Below, one piece after another: positions 35,180 to 45,893 of a DNA stretch of 64,000 nt (within the stretch, counting starts at the first letter, position 1; every line of letters starts with the position of its first letter). The notes below the pieces were generated by a model that made no database searches, was not told the origin of the DNA, and saw nothing but the letters and a program-made list of their open reading frames with translations. Position numbers and translations under genes: made by a program. Location of the stretch: contig NZ_AOFD01000006.1 of assembly GCF_000332815.1 (NCBI RefSeq), positions 62,001 through 126,000 of the forward strand, written 5' to 3'. Source of the DNA: Arthrobacter nitrophenolicus. Its GTDB lineage: Bacteria; Actinomycetota; Actinomycetes; Actinomycetales; Micrococcaceae.

Positions 35180-35653
35180 ATGGAACACGTCGAAGAGACA
35201 GTGGAAGTCGATGTCCCGGTGCGGACCGCGTACAACCAGTGGACCCAGTTCGAATCCTTTCCGCAGTTCATGTCCGGGGTGGAATCCGTAACCCAGCTGA
35301 CCGACAGGACGAACCACTGGGTGACCAAGGTGGGTGGTGTCAAGCGGGAATTCGATACCGAAATCGTCGACCAGGAACCTGACGACCGCATCGCCTGGCG
35401 CAGCACGGACGGCAAGTCCCATGCCGGCATCATCAGGTTCACGCCGGTGGACGCCAACCACACGAAAGTCAGGGTCCACTTCGAATGGGCGCCGGAGACG
35501 GTCACTGAAAAAGCAGGCGCGGCGCTGAAGATCGACGAGATGCAGGTAAAGGCCGACATGCGCAAGTTCAAGGCCTTCATTGAATCGCGCGGCACCGAAA
35601 CCGGCGGCTGGCGCGGCGAAGTCAAGGACACCGGGCCCATGGGGCAGCCCTAG
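35180..35653 (+). CDS. SRPBCC/polyketide-cyclase-like protein
   Basis: This 157-residue single-domain protein has the START-like fold pattern: VEVDVPVRTAYNQWTQFESFPQFM at the N-terminus, then alternating strands (HWVTKVGGVKREFDTEI, KVRVHFEWAPE) and a long C-terminal helix. Proteins of this group (COG5637 type) bind hydrophobic ligands in a deep pocket; many have no known activity. A strong AAGGAGG nine bases upstream fixes the start at 35180. It is a single gene bounded by two hairpins. Confidence 0.85.
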   Translation: MEHVEETVEVDVPVRTAYNQWTQFESFPQFMSGVESVTQLTDRTNHWVTKVGGVKREFDTEIVDQEPDDRIAWRSTDGKSHAGIIRFTPVDANHTKVRVHFEWAPETVTEKAGAALKIDEMQVKADMRKFKAFIESRGTETGGWRGEVKDTGPMGQP

Positions 35654-35672
35654 AAGCCGGCAATCAACCCAA

Positions 35673-35718
35673 AGGAAGCGGACGACGGCGGGTGCCCACC
35701 CGCCGTCGTCCGCTTCCT
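35673..35718. terminator. Very long bidirectional hairpin, ACGACGGCGGG family
   Basis: A perfect 22-bp inverted repeat (35673-35694 with 35697-35718) fills the space between convergent genes, with AGGAAG/CTTCCT edges. The core is the same as in the hairpin at 35032-35059. Confidence 0.8.
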
Positions 35719-35724
35719 GGAGCG

Positions 35725-38149
<2,425 letters not shown>

Positions 38150-38185
38150 GGCGCACCTTTTCAGCCGGCCAGGCTCACGGGGGAA

Positions 38186-38217
38186 CGGACGACGGCGGGA
38201 GGTCCCGCCGTCGTCCG
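38186..38217. terminator. Bidirectional hairpin of the ACGACGGCGGG family
   Basis: A perfect 15-bp stem (38186-38200 with 38203-38217) and GG loop lie between the convergent kinase relic and pectinesterase genes. Confidence 0.75.
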
Positions 38218-38224
38218 CCCCGGC

Positions 38225-40117
38225 TTAGGCGGGTGCCCCGGACGGCACCCCGGTCGGCGCTGTTGTGGTGTCCGCCGCGGTGCCGGCGAGCTGCGGTGCC
38301 CAGCCGTCCGTGCCCTGCAGGTAGGCCCGGACCGTGTAGTTGTCCGCCTCCGCCGCGGGGAGCTGCGGGCGGTCCGCTGTCACCTGCGCGCCGGGGCCAC
38401 GGTTGGTGAGTTCGTGGAACCGGGCCTCCCGCCAGGAGAAGCCGCTCATGTCCGTCCACGGCGTCCCCGAGACATGGGCCCCCAGCCAGGAGTCCCTGAT
38501 CAGGACCTGCGCAACCGCCCGGGGGTCGCCGCCCGGGTGCCACGGCCTGCCCAGGTGGACGCTGCTGGCGGCGGCATCCGAGACGAGCCGGCACTGGTCA
38601 AAGAGGTAGCCGTACTTGATGGACAGGTCCTGGCTTCCGGCCGTGACATACCCGTTGTTCGTCGCCGAGCCGCGGTCCAGGGACTTGATCTCGCAACCGC
38701 TGAAAACGCCTGTGCCGCGTCCGAAGATGAAGTCCACGTCCCCTTCCACGTAGCACTTGTCGAAGTAGAAGCGCGCCGGGACGCCCGTGCCCGGCGAGTT
38801 GACCAGCAGGGTGTCCTGGTTGCCCAGCATCCTGACGTTGGACAGCACCGACCGGTCGGCCGTGATGTGCAGCGCCACCGCCTGCCGGTCCTTCATCCCC
38901 ATGTTGGCGGCCTCGTCGAAGTCGTTGCTGATGGTCAGGTTCCTGGCCTCGAAGTCGGGGCCGTCGATCCGGACTGAGGCACTGCCGGAGGTGCCGTAGT
39001 TTCCGGTGCCGTCCGGCTTGGGGGTGCCGGAGGCGTTGTTGAAGACCAGCACCACGTCCTCCGGCCTGCCGCCCTGGCCGATGAACGAAATCCGCGGCTT
39101 GCTGCTGGGCACCCGGACCATCTCCCGGTAGTTGCCCGGCTGGATCCGGATCACCGTCCGCTGGGTGCTGTTGGACGGAACGGAGTCGACGGCGGCCTGT
39201 ACGGTCGCGAACGTCCGGCCCCGCCCGACGTCGAGCATCACCGGGAGGTCAACCGGGCGTTCGGCGGGCCAGTACATGCCCAGCAGAGGATCGGTGCCGG
39301 CGTCGATGTTCAGGAAGTAGCCCGGCGGGACGATCTCCTTCGCCTGGAGTTCGCGGGCCACCAGCTTGGCCACGGCCAGGGCACCGGCGGCCTGGAAGTG
39401 CGTGTTGTCCTCCGAACCCTGCGGATACTGCGGGTGCTCGCCCGGCGCCAGGAAGAGGAAGTGTTCCTTGGTGCCCTCCGGTCCCAGCCGCTGCCACAGC
39501 TGCTTGGACGACGCCGTCAGGTCCACCAGCGGGGTGCCGGTGGAGGCCGCAAGGTCCCGCACCGCCTGCGGGTAGGCGCCGTGCGAATCCTGGGCGGTCC
39601 CGAAGGAATCGAACCGGCGGCGTTCCACGCTGGTGACCAGCACGGGCTTGCCTCCGCGCGCCCTGGCGCCGTCGACATACCGGGTCAGGTACTCCTTGTA
39701 GGTGCTGTCCGGGAGCGTGCCCCGGGCCGGGTCCGCCACCTTCTCGTCGTTGTGGCCGAAGGAAATCAGCAGGTAGTCGCCCGGCTGCATCAGCGCCAGC
39801 ACCCGGTCCAGCAGGCCGGCGTCGGCAAAGCTCTTTGAGGAGGCGCCGGACCAGGCATAGTCGAAGACGGTGGCCTGCGGCCCCAGCAGAAGCGGCAGCG
39901 CCTGTCCCCAGCCCGCGCGGGGGCGCTCGGACTGCTGGTACGCCGACGACGTCGAGTCCCCGACGACGAAGATCACCGGCTGTGTCCGCGGCCTGGCAGG
40001 GTCGGGGCTGGTGCGGGGGATCGCGTTGGCTATGCCAGTGCCGGAGAGGGCCATGGCCCCCGCTGTCAGTGCCAGGGATGTGAGGATGGTGCGGCGGGTG
40101 GGCACAATGGCGGCCAT
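38225..40117 (-). CDS. Secreted SGNH esterase-pectinesterase fusion
   Basis: This 630-residue exported protein begins with a twin-arginine-type signal (PTRRTILTS, cleavage near ANA). Residues 45-285 are an SGNH hydrolase with GDSTSSAY, GHNDEK and the catalytic DNTHF, close to rhamnogalacturonan acetylesterases. Residues 300-590 are a family CE8 pectin methylesterase with GNQDTLL, VDFIFGRG and LGRPW, all active-site blocks intact. One polypeptide can therefore remove acetyl and methyl groups from pectin outside the cell. Its ATG shares one base with the stop of the pectate lyase gene, so the pair is translated together. Confidence 0.93.
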   Translation of the reverse strand: MAAIVPTRRTILTSLALTAGAMALSGTGIANAIPRTSPDPARPRTQPVIFVVGDSTSSAYQQSERPRAGWGQALPLLLGPQATVFDYAWSGASSKSFADAGLLDRVLALMQPGDYLLISFGHNDEKVADPARGTLPDSTYKEYLTRYVDGARARGGKPVLVTSVERRRFDSFGTAQDSHGAYPQAVRDLAASTGTPLVDLTASSKQLWQRLGPEGTKEHFLFLAPGEHPQYPQGSEDNTHFQAAGALAVAKLVARELQAKEIVPPGYFLNIDAGTDPLLGMYWPAERPVDLPVMLDVGRGRTFATVQAAVDSVPSNSTQRTVIRIQPGNYREMVRVPSSKPRISFIGQGGRPEDVVLVFNNASGTPKPDGTGNYGTSGSASVRIDGPDFEARNLTISNDFDEAANMGMKDRQAVALHITADRSVLSNVRMLGNQDTLLVNSPGTGVPARFYFDKCYVEGDVDFIFGRGTGVFSGCEIKSLDRGSATNNGYVTAGSQDLSIKYGYLFDQCRLVSDAAASSVHLGRPWHPGGDPRAVAQVLIRDSWLGAHVSGTPWTDMSGFSWREARFHELTNRGPGAQVTADRPQLPAAEADNYTVRAYLQGTDGWAPQLAGTAADTTTAPTGVPSGAPA

Positions 40118-41484
40118 CAGTGTCCGCCTCCTGCCGTGAAGACCGGTCCGGTGGAGTCTTGGAGCAGGGCCGGCACGGCCTGCGCCGGGTGGACCTGGGT
40201 GCGCAGCGTCGGGGTCCAGGACGTGTCCTCGGCCAGTTGGTCCACGGGTGCCGCAGCGGCGTTGTAGGCGGCGCGAAGGTCGGTGATCTTCCCGTTGACG
40301 GCGTTCCCGATAGTGGTGATCGCCGTGCCCTTGAAGCGGGTGATGATGTCCGCGGCGTCGATCCCGGCCGGCAGCGTGAAGGCGTTCGCCTCGGCGTGGA
40401 GGTGCGAATCGAAGCCTGCGCCCAGCGTGTAGCCGTAGGTCACGGTGCTGTCCGCGTTCACCTTGAAGTGGTTGTTGTACACGTCCACCTGGCCGAACCG
40501 GACCCGCGGGGCGCGCTGGCCCACGTTCTCGAAGACGTTGTGGTGGATGGTGACGCGCAGCTTGCCCGGGTCCCCGCGGCCCGGTGAATCGGTGGAGCCG
40601 ATCAGGAGCAGCTTGTCATGGTCCGCGAAGCGGTTGAAGGACATGGTCACCAGGTCCGAGCCGTTGGTGACGTCCACGGCGCCGTCGTGCACCTGGTAAG
40701 GGCGGCCGAAGTAGAGCGGCTGGGAACTGTCCAGGTTGGGGGCATCGGTGAATTCGGAGTGGTCGATCCAGACGTTGGTGGCCCGGTTGATGACCTGGAG
40801 CATGTCGTACTCGCTGTTCCAGTTGCCGTCCGCCCCGTCGGTTGGATCCCAGGCCGGGAAGCAGTCGTGCGCATCCCGCACCGTGAGGTTGCGGACGATC
40901 ACGTTGCTGGCACCGTTGATGCGGAGGGCGGCGCCGGTGATGGTGCTGTCCGGCGTGGCACCCACGATCGTGGTGTTGCTGGGAATGTCCACCCGGATGT
41001 TCAAGGCTTGCTTGCCGGCGGCTGCCCGCCTGGCACTCTCCTGCGTCCCTTCGGGTTCCTGGCTGCGGCCGTAGGTTGCCGGGTCGTAGTCCTGGAGGTA
41101 CTGCTGCAGGCTGTAGCCGGTGCCTTCGGCGTAGTTTTCGCACGTCACCGCTGAACCATCCGCAGCGGTGTTGGCATCGATGGTTCCATGGATCCGCACA
41201 ATCTTCGGCGCGGTTCCGGCCGCCGCGAAGGCCGCCAGCAGCTCAGCCTTGGTGGAAACGTCGTAGACGTGGGCGTCCGTTGCCGCGGAACCTCCGGTGG
41301 TGCCCGCCCCGGCCGAGGCCCAGCCGTTTCCCGCGGCAAGAACCTGGCGCTCCAGCGGCGTCTGGGCCGTCTGGGCTGCAGGATCCGCCAGGGGGTTGGG
41401 CGAAGCGCCTGCCGGCGCTGACACCAGCAGCGCTCCGGCCACTGCCACGGCTGCGGACATGGATAAGGTGGTGCGTTTTTGCAT
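40117..41484 (-). CDS. Secreted pectate lyase, PL1 family
   Basis: This 455-residue protein has a signal peptide (cleavage near PAGA-SP) and a parallel beta-helix lyase domain. PL1 motifs are visible: VWIDHSEF, NRFADHDKLLLIG, and VTIHHNVFENVGQRAPRVR with the catalytic Arg in RAPR. It cleaves demethylated pectin by beta-elimination; the fused esterase encoded immediately downstream prepares that substrate. The start at 41484 follows GGAAGAG; a longer frame from 41595 is unlikely. No regulator gene adjoins the pair. Confidence 0.93.
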   Translation of the reverse strand: MQKRTTLSMSAAVAVAGALLVSAPAGASPNPLADPAAQTAQTPLERQVLAAGNGWASAGAGTTGGSAATDAHVYDVSTKAELLAAFAAAGTAPKIVRIHGTIDANTAADGSAVTCENYAEGTGYSLQQYLQDYDPATYGRSQEPEGTQESARRAAAGKQALNIRVDIPSNTTIVGATPDSTITGAALRINGASNVIVRNLTVRDAHDCFPAWDPTDGADGNWNSEYDMLQVINRATNVWIDHSEFTDAPNLDSSQPLYFGRPYQVHDGAVDVTNGSDLVTMSFNRFADHDKLLLIGSTDSPGRGDPGKLRVTIHHNVFENVGQRAPRVRFGQVDVYNNHFKVNADSTVTYGYTLGAGFDSHLHAEANAFTLPAGIDAADIITRFKGTAITTIGNAVNGKITDLRAAYNAAAAPVDQLAEDTSWTPTLRTQVHPAQAVPALLQDSTGPVFTAGGGH

Positions 41485-41729
41485 GTTCTCTCTTCCGTCA
41501 TTGGAATGAACTTCGCGCCCCTGCCGGCGGCTGCTATGACGCCGGTGCTTGTTAGCGCTGACAAGGACCCTATCGAGAAACCGCTTTCTCGGCAATGGTC
41601 AACTTACCTTCTTGTGACGAAATGGGAAGATCGATGTCCGGATTCTCCGGGCGGTGCTCCATAATCGGGGCAGTGCCGGTCCGTCTGCCGGCTTCCCTAC
41701 CCCCACCTCACAACGCAGGACACCGCCCT

Positions 41730-41927
41730 ATGGACAGTTCAGGTTTCATCGCACTCTTCCTCGCCGGAAAGGACGGCACGGCCCAGAGCGCCCTGCCGCA
41801 CGCCCCACGGCAGCGCCGGACGCCCAAGCCTGAATTGTCACGCTGGGAGGCCACCCGCGGTCACGCCGCCAGTGCACTCCACCGCCTTGCCTGGGCCATC
41901 GAGCCCGATACGGACCGCATCTCCTGA
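41730..41927 (+). CDS. Hypothetical small protein
   Basis: A 65-residue frame starts at an ATG with AGGA ten bases upstream. The sequence (MDSSGFIALFLAGK, then a basic Arg/Pro stretch and a helix-like ATRGHAASALHRLAWAI) matches no family I know. The frame is also open upstream to 41595, with no ribosome binding site there. It could be a real small gene or chance. Confidence 0.4.
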   Translation: MDSSGFIALFLAGKDGTAQSALPHAPRQRRTPKPELSRWEATRGHAASALHRLAWAIEPDTDRIS

Positions 41928-41954
41928 CCGGTCCCCGGCCATCAGTGGGCTCCG

Positions 41955-42428
41955 CTAGAGCCGGAGCTCCATGAACACGCTGTTGGGATCCAGCGAGTAG
42001 TCCGCAAAAGGCGGGCATTCCGTGAAGCCGTGCCGCTCATACAGGCGCCGCGCGGGAGCGAAGTAGTCCTCGGTTCCGGTCTCGAGGCAGACGCGTCCAA
42101 GGTTCCGGTTCCGGGCGTCCTCGAGGATGTGCCGGAGCATCAGGGTGGCCACGCCCCGTCCGCGTGCGCCCGCGGCGGTGCGCATGGACTTGATCTCGCC
42201 GTGCCGGACCGCGCCGGGTGCGGCTCCCAGGAGCTTGAGGGCACCGCACCCCAGCAGGGTGCCGTCCTCGCGCGCTGTCCAGAACGTGATGGACGGGTCG
42301 GACAGCGCGGAGTGGTCCAGTGCGTGGACGCTCTCAGCCGGGGAGGTGGCGAACATGTCCGCCAGGTGCTCGCTCAGGAGCCGGTGGACATCAGGGCGTG
42401 CGGGATCGTCCCGGTCAATCGAAATCAT
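41955..42428 (-). CDS. GNAT-family N-acetyltransferase
   Basis: This 157-residue protein shows the GNAT fold: a central strand-loop with the acetyl-CoA site RTAAGARGRGVATLML, then LGRVCLETGTEDYFAPARRLYERHGF, the typical C-terminal motif. It resembles YafP/PhnO-like small acetyltransferases. Substrate unknown. GGAGGC abuts the ATG at 42428; a TTG at 42437 is an alternative. Confidence 0.85.
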   Translation of the reverse strand: MISIDRDDPARPDVHRLLSEHLADMFATSPAESVHALDHSALSDPSITFWTAREDGTLLGCGALKLLGAAPGAVRHGEIKSMRTAAGARGRGVATLMLRHILEDARNRNLGRVCLETGTEDYFAPARRLYERHGFTECPPFADYSLDPNSVFMELRL

Positions 42429-42460
42429 CGCCTCCAATGTACCGGCAGCCGCCCGGGCGA

Positions 42461-42820
42461 TTACCCCGCGCTCTTGTCGATCACGCAGAAGCGGTTCCCG
42501 TCGGGGTCCTCCAGGACAAGGAAGTCCGGGTCCTCCGGGTACAGGTCCCAGTCCACCCGCCGGGCTCCGAGCGAGACCAGCCGCTCCACCTCCGCAGTTT
42601 GGTCATCCGCGTAGAGGTCCAGGTGGACGCGCGGGTGCTCCTGGACCGGCGTCTCGCTGCGCATCAGCGAGAGCTGGGCTCCAGGGCCCGACGCCGGGGC
42701 AAGGGTCACCCACGTGTCGTCACCGGGTTCGCGGGGGACATAGCCGAGGGCAGCGTGCCAGAAATCCGTGGCGCGGGCGACGTCATTGACGCCGAGGACA
42801 AGGGTGCCGATGGTCAACAT
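42461..42820 (-). CDS. VOC-superfamily (glyoxalase/bleomycin-resistance-like) protein
   Basis: This 119-residue protein has two beta-alpha-beta-beta-beta units: LVLGVNDVARATDFWHAALGY at the N-terminus and DQTAEVERLVSLGARRVDW with FLVLEDPDGNRFCVID at the end, the glyoxalase/dioxygenase signature. It probably binds a metal or a small ligand; the exact function cannot be read. It follows the acetyltransferase's direction with a short gap. Confidence 0.85.
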   Translation of the reverse strand: MLTIGTLVLGVNDVARATDFWHAALGYVPREPGDDTWVTLAPASGPGAQLSLMRSETPVQEHPRVHLDLYADDQTAEVERLVSLGARRVDWDLYPEDPDFLVLEDPDGNRFCVIDKSAG

Positions 42821-42897
42821 CTGCCCAGCCTAAACCCGCCGGACAGAACCTGTCTGCGGCCATTGTGGGAGCCGCCGGCCGGGAGCACCATGGTCAT

Positions 42898-43647
42898 ATG
42901 GACGCCCAAACACCCGGAACCGTAGAGCTGAACCTGCCCCAGGCCTTCCTCCTGCTGGCCACGAACGATCAAGACGGCAAACTCGAAGTGCCGGTGTTCG
43001 CGCTCCGGACCACCCTGGCCGGGGCCATCCTCGCCGAGCTGGACATGGTCGGCGCCATCCGGCTGCAGGGAAAGCATGTCCGTGCCACCGGCGCCACCCC
43101 CGCCACCGATTTCCAGCACGAGCTGGACCTCATCCGCCACAAGTCACGGCCGCACACGCCCAAGGCCTGGGTGTCCATGCTGGAGGGCCGGGCGGAAGTG
43201 CAGCGGGTCTACGAGGGAATGGTGTCCCGGGGCATCGTGGAGCACGTGGGGGAGAAGCACCTTGGCGTCTTCCAGACCGTGCGGTACCCGGAGAAGGACC
43301 ACGCTCCTGAAGCGGCACTCGTGAAAAAGCTGGAAGCCGCGCTCAGCGATACGTCGGCGCCTCCCCAGGTGCCGGAGTCCCCGGAAGCTGTCGGCGCGTC
43401 CTCTGATGCCGGCGTTCCTGACGCTGGCGCTGCCGCTGCCGCTGCGAAGCCTGCAGCCAAGGCACACGAAGCCAGGACCCTGGCCCTGATCGCGCTGCTT
43501 GAGGCGGCCGGGCTGCTTCCCAAGCTCTTCCCGGCGGCGGACCGGGTATGGGCCGACGAACTGGCCAAGGACTACTGGCCGGCCCGCGCTGTGGAGGACG
43601 AGCTGCGCATGATCAGGCTCGCGGAGGAAGAAGCCGCAAACCTGTAA
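42898..43647 (+). CDS. GPP34 (GOLPH3/VPS74) family protein, copy 1
   Basis: This 249-residue protein starts LNLPQAFLLLATNDQDGKLEVP, the signature N-terminus of bacterial GPP34 proteins, relatives of the Golgi phosphatidylinositol-4-phosphate-binding protein GOLPH3. Further blocks are AGAILAELDMVGAI, RPHTPKAWVSMLEGRAEV and VRYPEKDHAPEAAL. An Ala/Pro-rich insertion of about 35 residues (residues 155-190) separates the core from the C-terminal helices and is absent from copy 2 at 63028-63666. The actinobacterial role is unknown; membrane binding is likely by family. The start is taken at MDAQTP because the other copy aligns there. Confidence 0.85.
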   Translation: MDAQTPGTVELNLPQAFLLLATNDQDGKLEVPVFALRTTLAGAILAELDMVGAIRLQGKHVRATGATPATDFQHELDLIRHKSRPHTPKAWVSMLEGRAEVQRVYEGMVSRGIVEHVGEKHLGVFQTVRYPEKDHAPEAALVKKLEAALSDTSAPPQVPESPEAVGASSDAGVPDAGAAAAAAKPAAKAHEARTLALIALLEAAGLLPKLFPAADRVWADELAKDYWPARAVEDELRMIRLAEEEAANL

Positions 43648-43650
43648 CCC

Positions 43651-45335
43651 TCAGCCGCCCCTGCCCTCCAGCGGAATCACGTCCACGCGGGCATCGGCAC
43701 CGAGGATCACCAGGACGTGCCGCGCCGTGACGCCCTTCAGGGCCTGTTCAAGCCGGCCCATGCCCTCTCCGGTGGCAGCAAAGGTGCCCTGGCCCGGCGG
43801 GGCCGCCCCGCCGTCGTCGGCCCGCCGCCACACCGTGACCCTCGCACCTCCGGTGAGCTCAGTGAGAGCCTTTTCGACCGCCTCGGAACCGGAACCAGCC
43901 ACCAGGGTGACCTGGTCGATTACCCGCTTGCGGACGGAACCGGCTGCGGCGAGAAGGGCCCGGTCGTGCCGCCACAGTGCGAAGTGGTACCCGGCCACCA
44001 GCCCGGCGGCCACCAGGAGCCCGAGCGGTCCGCGGATCCGGTCAACCACGCTGCCGCCGGACACCCCGCCCAACAGGAACTCGAAGACCCGGTAGGCGAT
44101 CACCAGGAGGGCGATCAGTGCCACCACGGCGCTCACGCCGAAGAACGCAATGAGGTAGATCCGCCTTCCTGGCGGAATCGCATCAGCGCTCCGCGGTTGT
44201 TTGTCCGGTTTCCACGCCAGCCACCACACCGGGCCACCCACTGCCAGTGAACTGATGCCGCCCAGGAGCAGGGTCCGCTCCGTGCCGCCGGCCAGCGGCG
44301 ATACTGCTGCGGCCAGGAGCGCGTTGATGATCACGCCAACCCCTGAGGCTGCCGCGGCCAGGGCCACAGCCGAGGTGACCAGGAGGCTCGCGCGCCGGTT
44401 TTCAGCGGACCGCTGCACGGCCACCGCCCGGTGGTAGCGCCACACCACGGCCCCGATCAGGCCGAAGCCAGGGCTGTTGCCAGGGGCTCCAGGATTTCGC
44501 CGGTCGAATCTGTGGGGTCAAACGCCAGCCTCAGGAGGACAAACAGCACAACAGCGCTTCCACCCAGCGCGGTGATTCCGGCCGCGAAGATTCCGACGAC
44601 GATGGTGCTGACGTCAACCAGGCCGGTCCGCATCCTGCGTCCGTCCTCGTGAATCCAGTGCCACCACCAGACCGCGCCTCCGCCCGCTGCCCACACAACA
44701 GACCGGAGCACCGCATGCCACCACAGAGCTGTCCCGGTGAGCGAAAAGCTGCCGCGGATGGGGGCATCGAACAGGCCGCCCAGCGCGGTGATCGCTGCAA
44801 TGGCGCCCACCACCAGGCCAAAAAAGGTTCCGATGGTGGTGCGGATGTCGGTCAGGTGCGGGGCCCCTTTGGCCGGATGCCGCCACATCCAGCGGTGCCA
44901 CACCCAGACGGCGGTCCAGACCAGGCCATTGGCCAGCGGGGGCGCCCACTGGGCCCGTGCGGAACCGATCCAGGAGGCCGCAAATTCCAGCAGCGACGTG
45001 GTGGCGATGATCAGCGAGACTGCATACATTCCGGCCAGGTACAGGCCCCAGCCGGTTGCCGTGCGCTCCGCCTCGTCCAGCCTGCGCCACAGAAACCACC
45101 ACAGGAGCAGGGCCAGCGGTCCGCCGATCAGGGTGAACGCAAGCCCGCTGGCGAGGCCCTGCGCATCGGTGGCGGCCAGAACGGACCCGGACTCGAACAG
45201 GCGTTCCAGCAGCCCGCTGGCGCCGGAGGCCGCGATCACCACCAGGGCAAACAGGAGGGCATATTGGATCAGCCGGCGCAATGTCACCTGGGCGTGGGAC
45301 AGTGACGAGGTTCCCGGCTGCACCTGGAGGTTCAT
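43651..45335 (-). pseudogene. DUF5671-type membrane protein, single-base frameshift
   Basis: The first part (from the ATG at 45335) is a membrane protein with four-helix repeats (TLRRLIQYALLFALVVIAASG, then GGPLALLLWWFLWRRL) typical of DUF5671. It hits a stop at 44457 after PLATALAS, but a one-base shift near 44463 continues with GLIGAVVWRYHRAV and a further repeat ending at 43651. GCTTC|GGCC probably lost a C; total length is one base short of a multiple of three, giving about 561 residues when repaired. The C-terminal 90 residues are soluble. Function unknown; usually found in actinobacteria. Its ATG overlaps the stop of the preceding gene (ATGA). Confidence 0.78.
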
Positions 45336-45802
45336 GGCCTTACCGGCGTTCCAGTGCAGGCAAGCAGGGTGTACGGGGCCGCAGCGATCTTCCACGCTCC
45401 GCCGGATTTCACCAGAGCGAAGGAATCCTCCGATTCGTATTCGGACGGGCCGAACGGTCCGCCGTCGGAAGACTGGACGATCGAGACCGTGACGGTGGCC
45501 GATTCCTGCCTTTCGTTGGTGTCCACCAGGACCACCCTCTCGGGACGGGGCATGCCGATGAACTTCTCGATGCACTGGTCCCGGGCTTCGTCTGTCAGGT
45601 AGGTGCCGGCAGCTGCGGTGTCACCGTCGATCACTGCCGCGCTGTACCGCTGGACCACGCCGGCGGGACTGTTCTCGTCCAGAGGCTTCGGATCACCCCG
45701 CAGGAACACCACAGCCAGCGCAACGGCCACCAGCACGCCGATGACACCGAGCAGAACCACGAGGATCCGGTCAGGTTTTCCCGCTGCACCATCATGCCGC
45801 AA
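45332..45802 (-). CDS. Membrane-anchored hypothetical protein (DUF4878-like)
   Basis: About 156 residues: one N-terminal helix (RILVVLLGVIGVLVAVALAVVFL) and an external domain with SPAGVVQRYSAAVIDGDTAAAGTYLT, then FALVKSGGAWKIAAA. That shape is common in NTF2-like DUF4878 lipoprotein-type domains. The start is unclear: no ATG is close, a TTG at 45802 is the best position for a leader before the helix, and a far upstream ATG at 45937 reads through unlikely sequence. The stop overlaps the start of the DUF5671 gene, so they are translationally coupled. Confidence 0.65.
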   Translation of the reverse strand: MRHDGAAGKPDRILVVLLGVIGVLVAVALAVVFLRGDPKPLDENSPAGVVQRYSAAVIDGDTAAAGTYLTDEARDQCIEKFIGMPRPERVVLVDTNERQESATVTVSIVQSSDGGPFGPSEYESEDSFALVKSGGAWKIAAAPYTLLACTGTPVRP

Positions 45803-45893
45803 GTATGGGTCATGGAATGCGCATTGGATGGTGCTTAAGGCCCCAATTTGGTCACCTTCTGACCCCGTCGGAGACGCTTTGGGGCAGCAGGTC

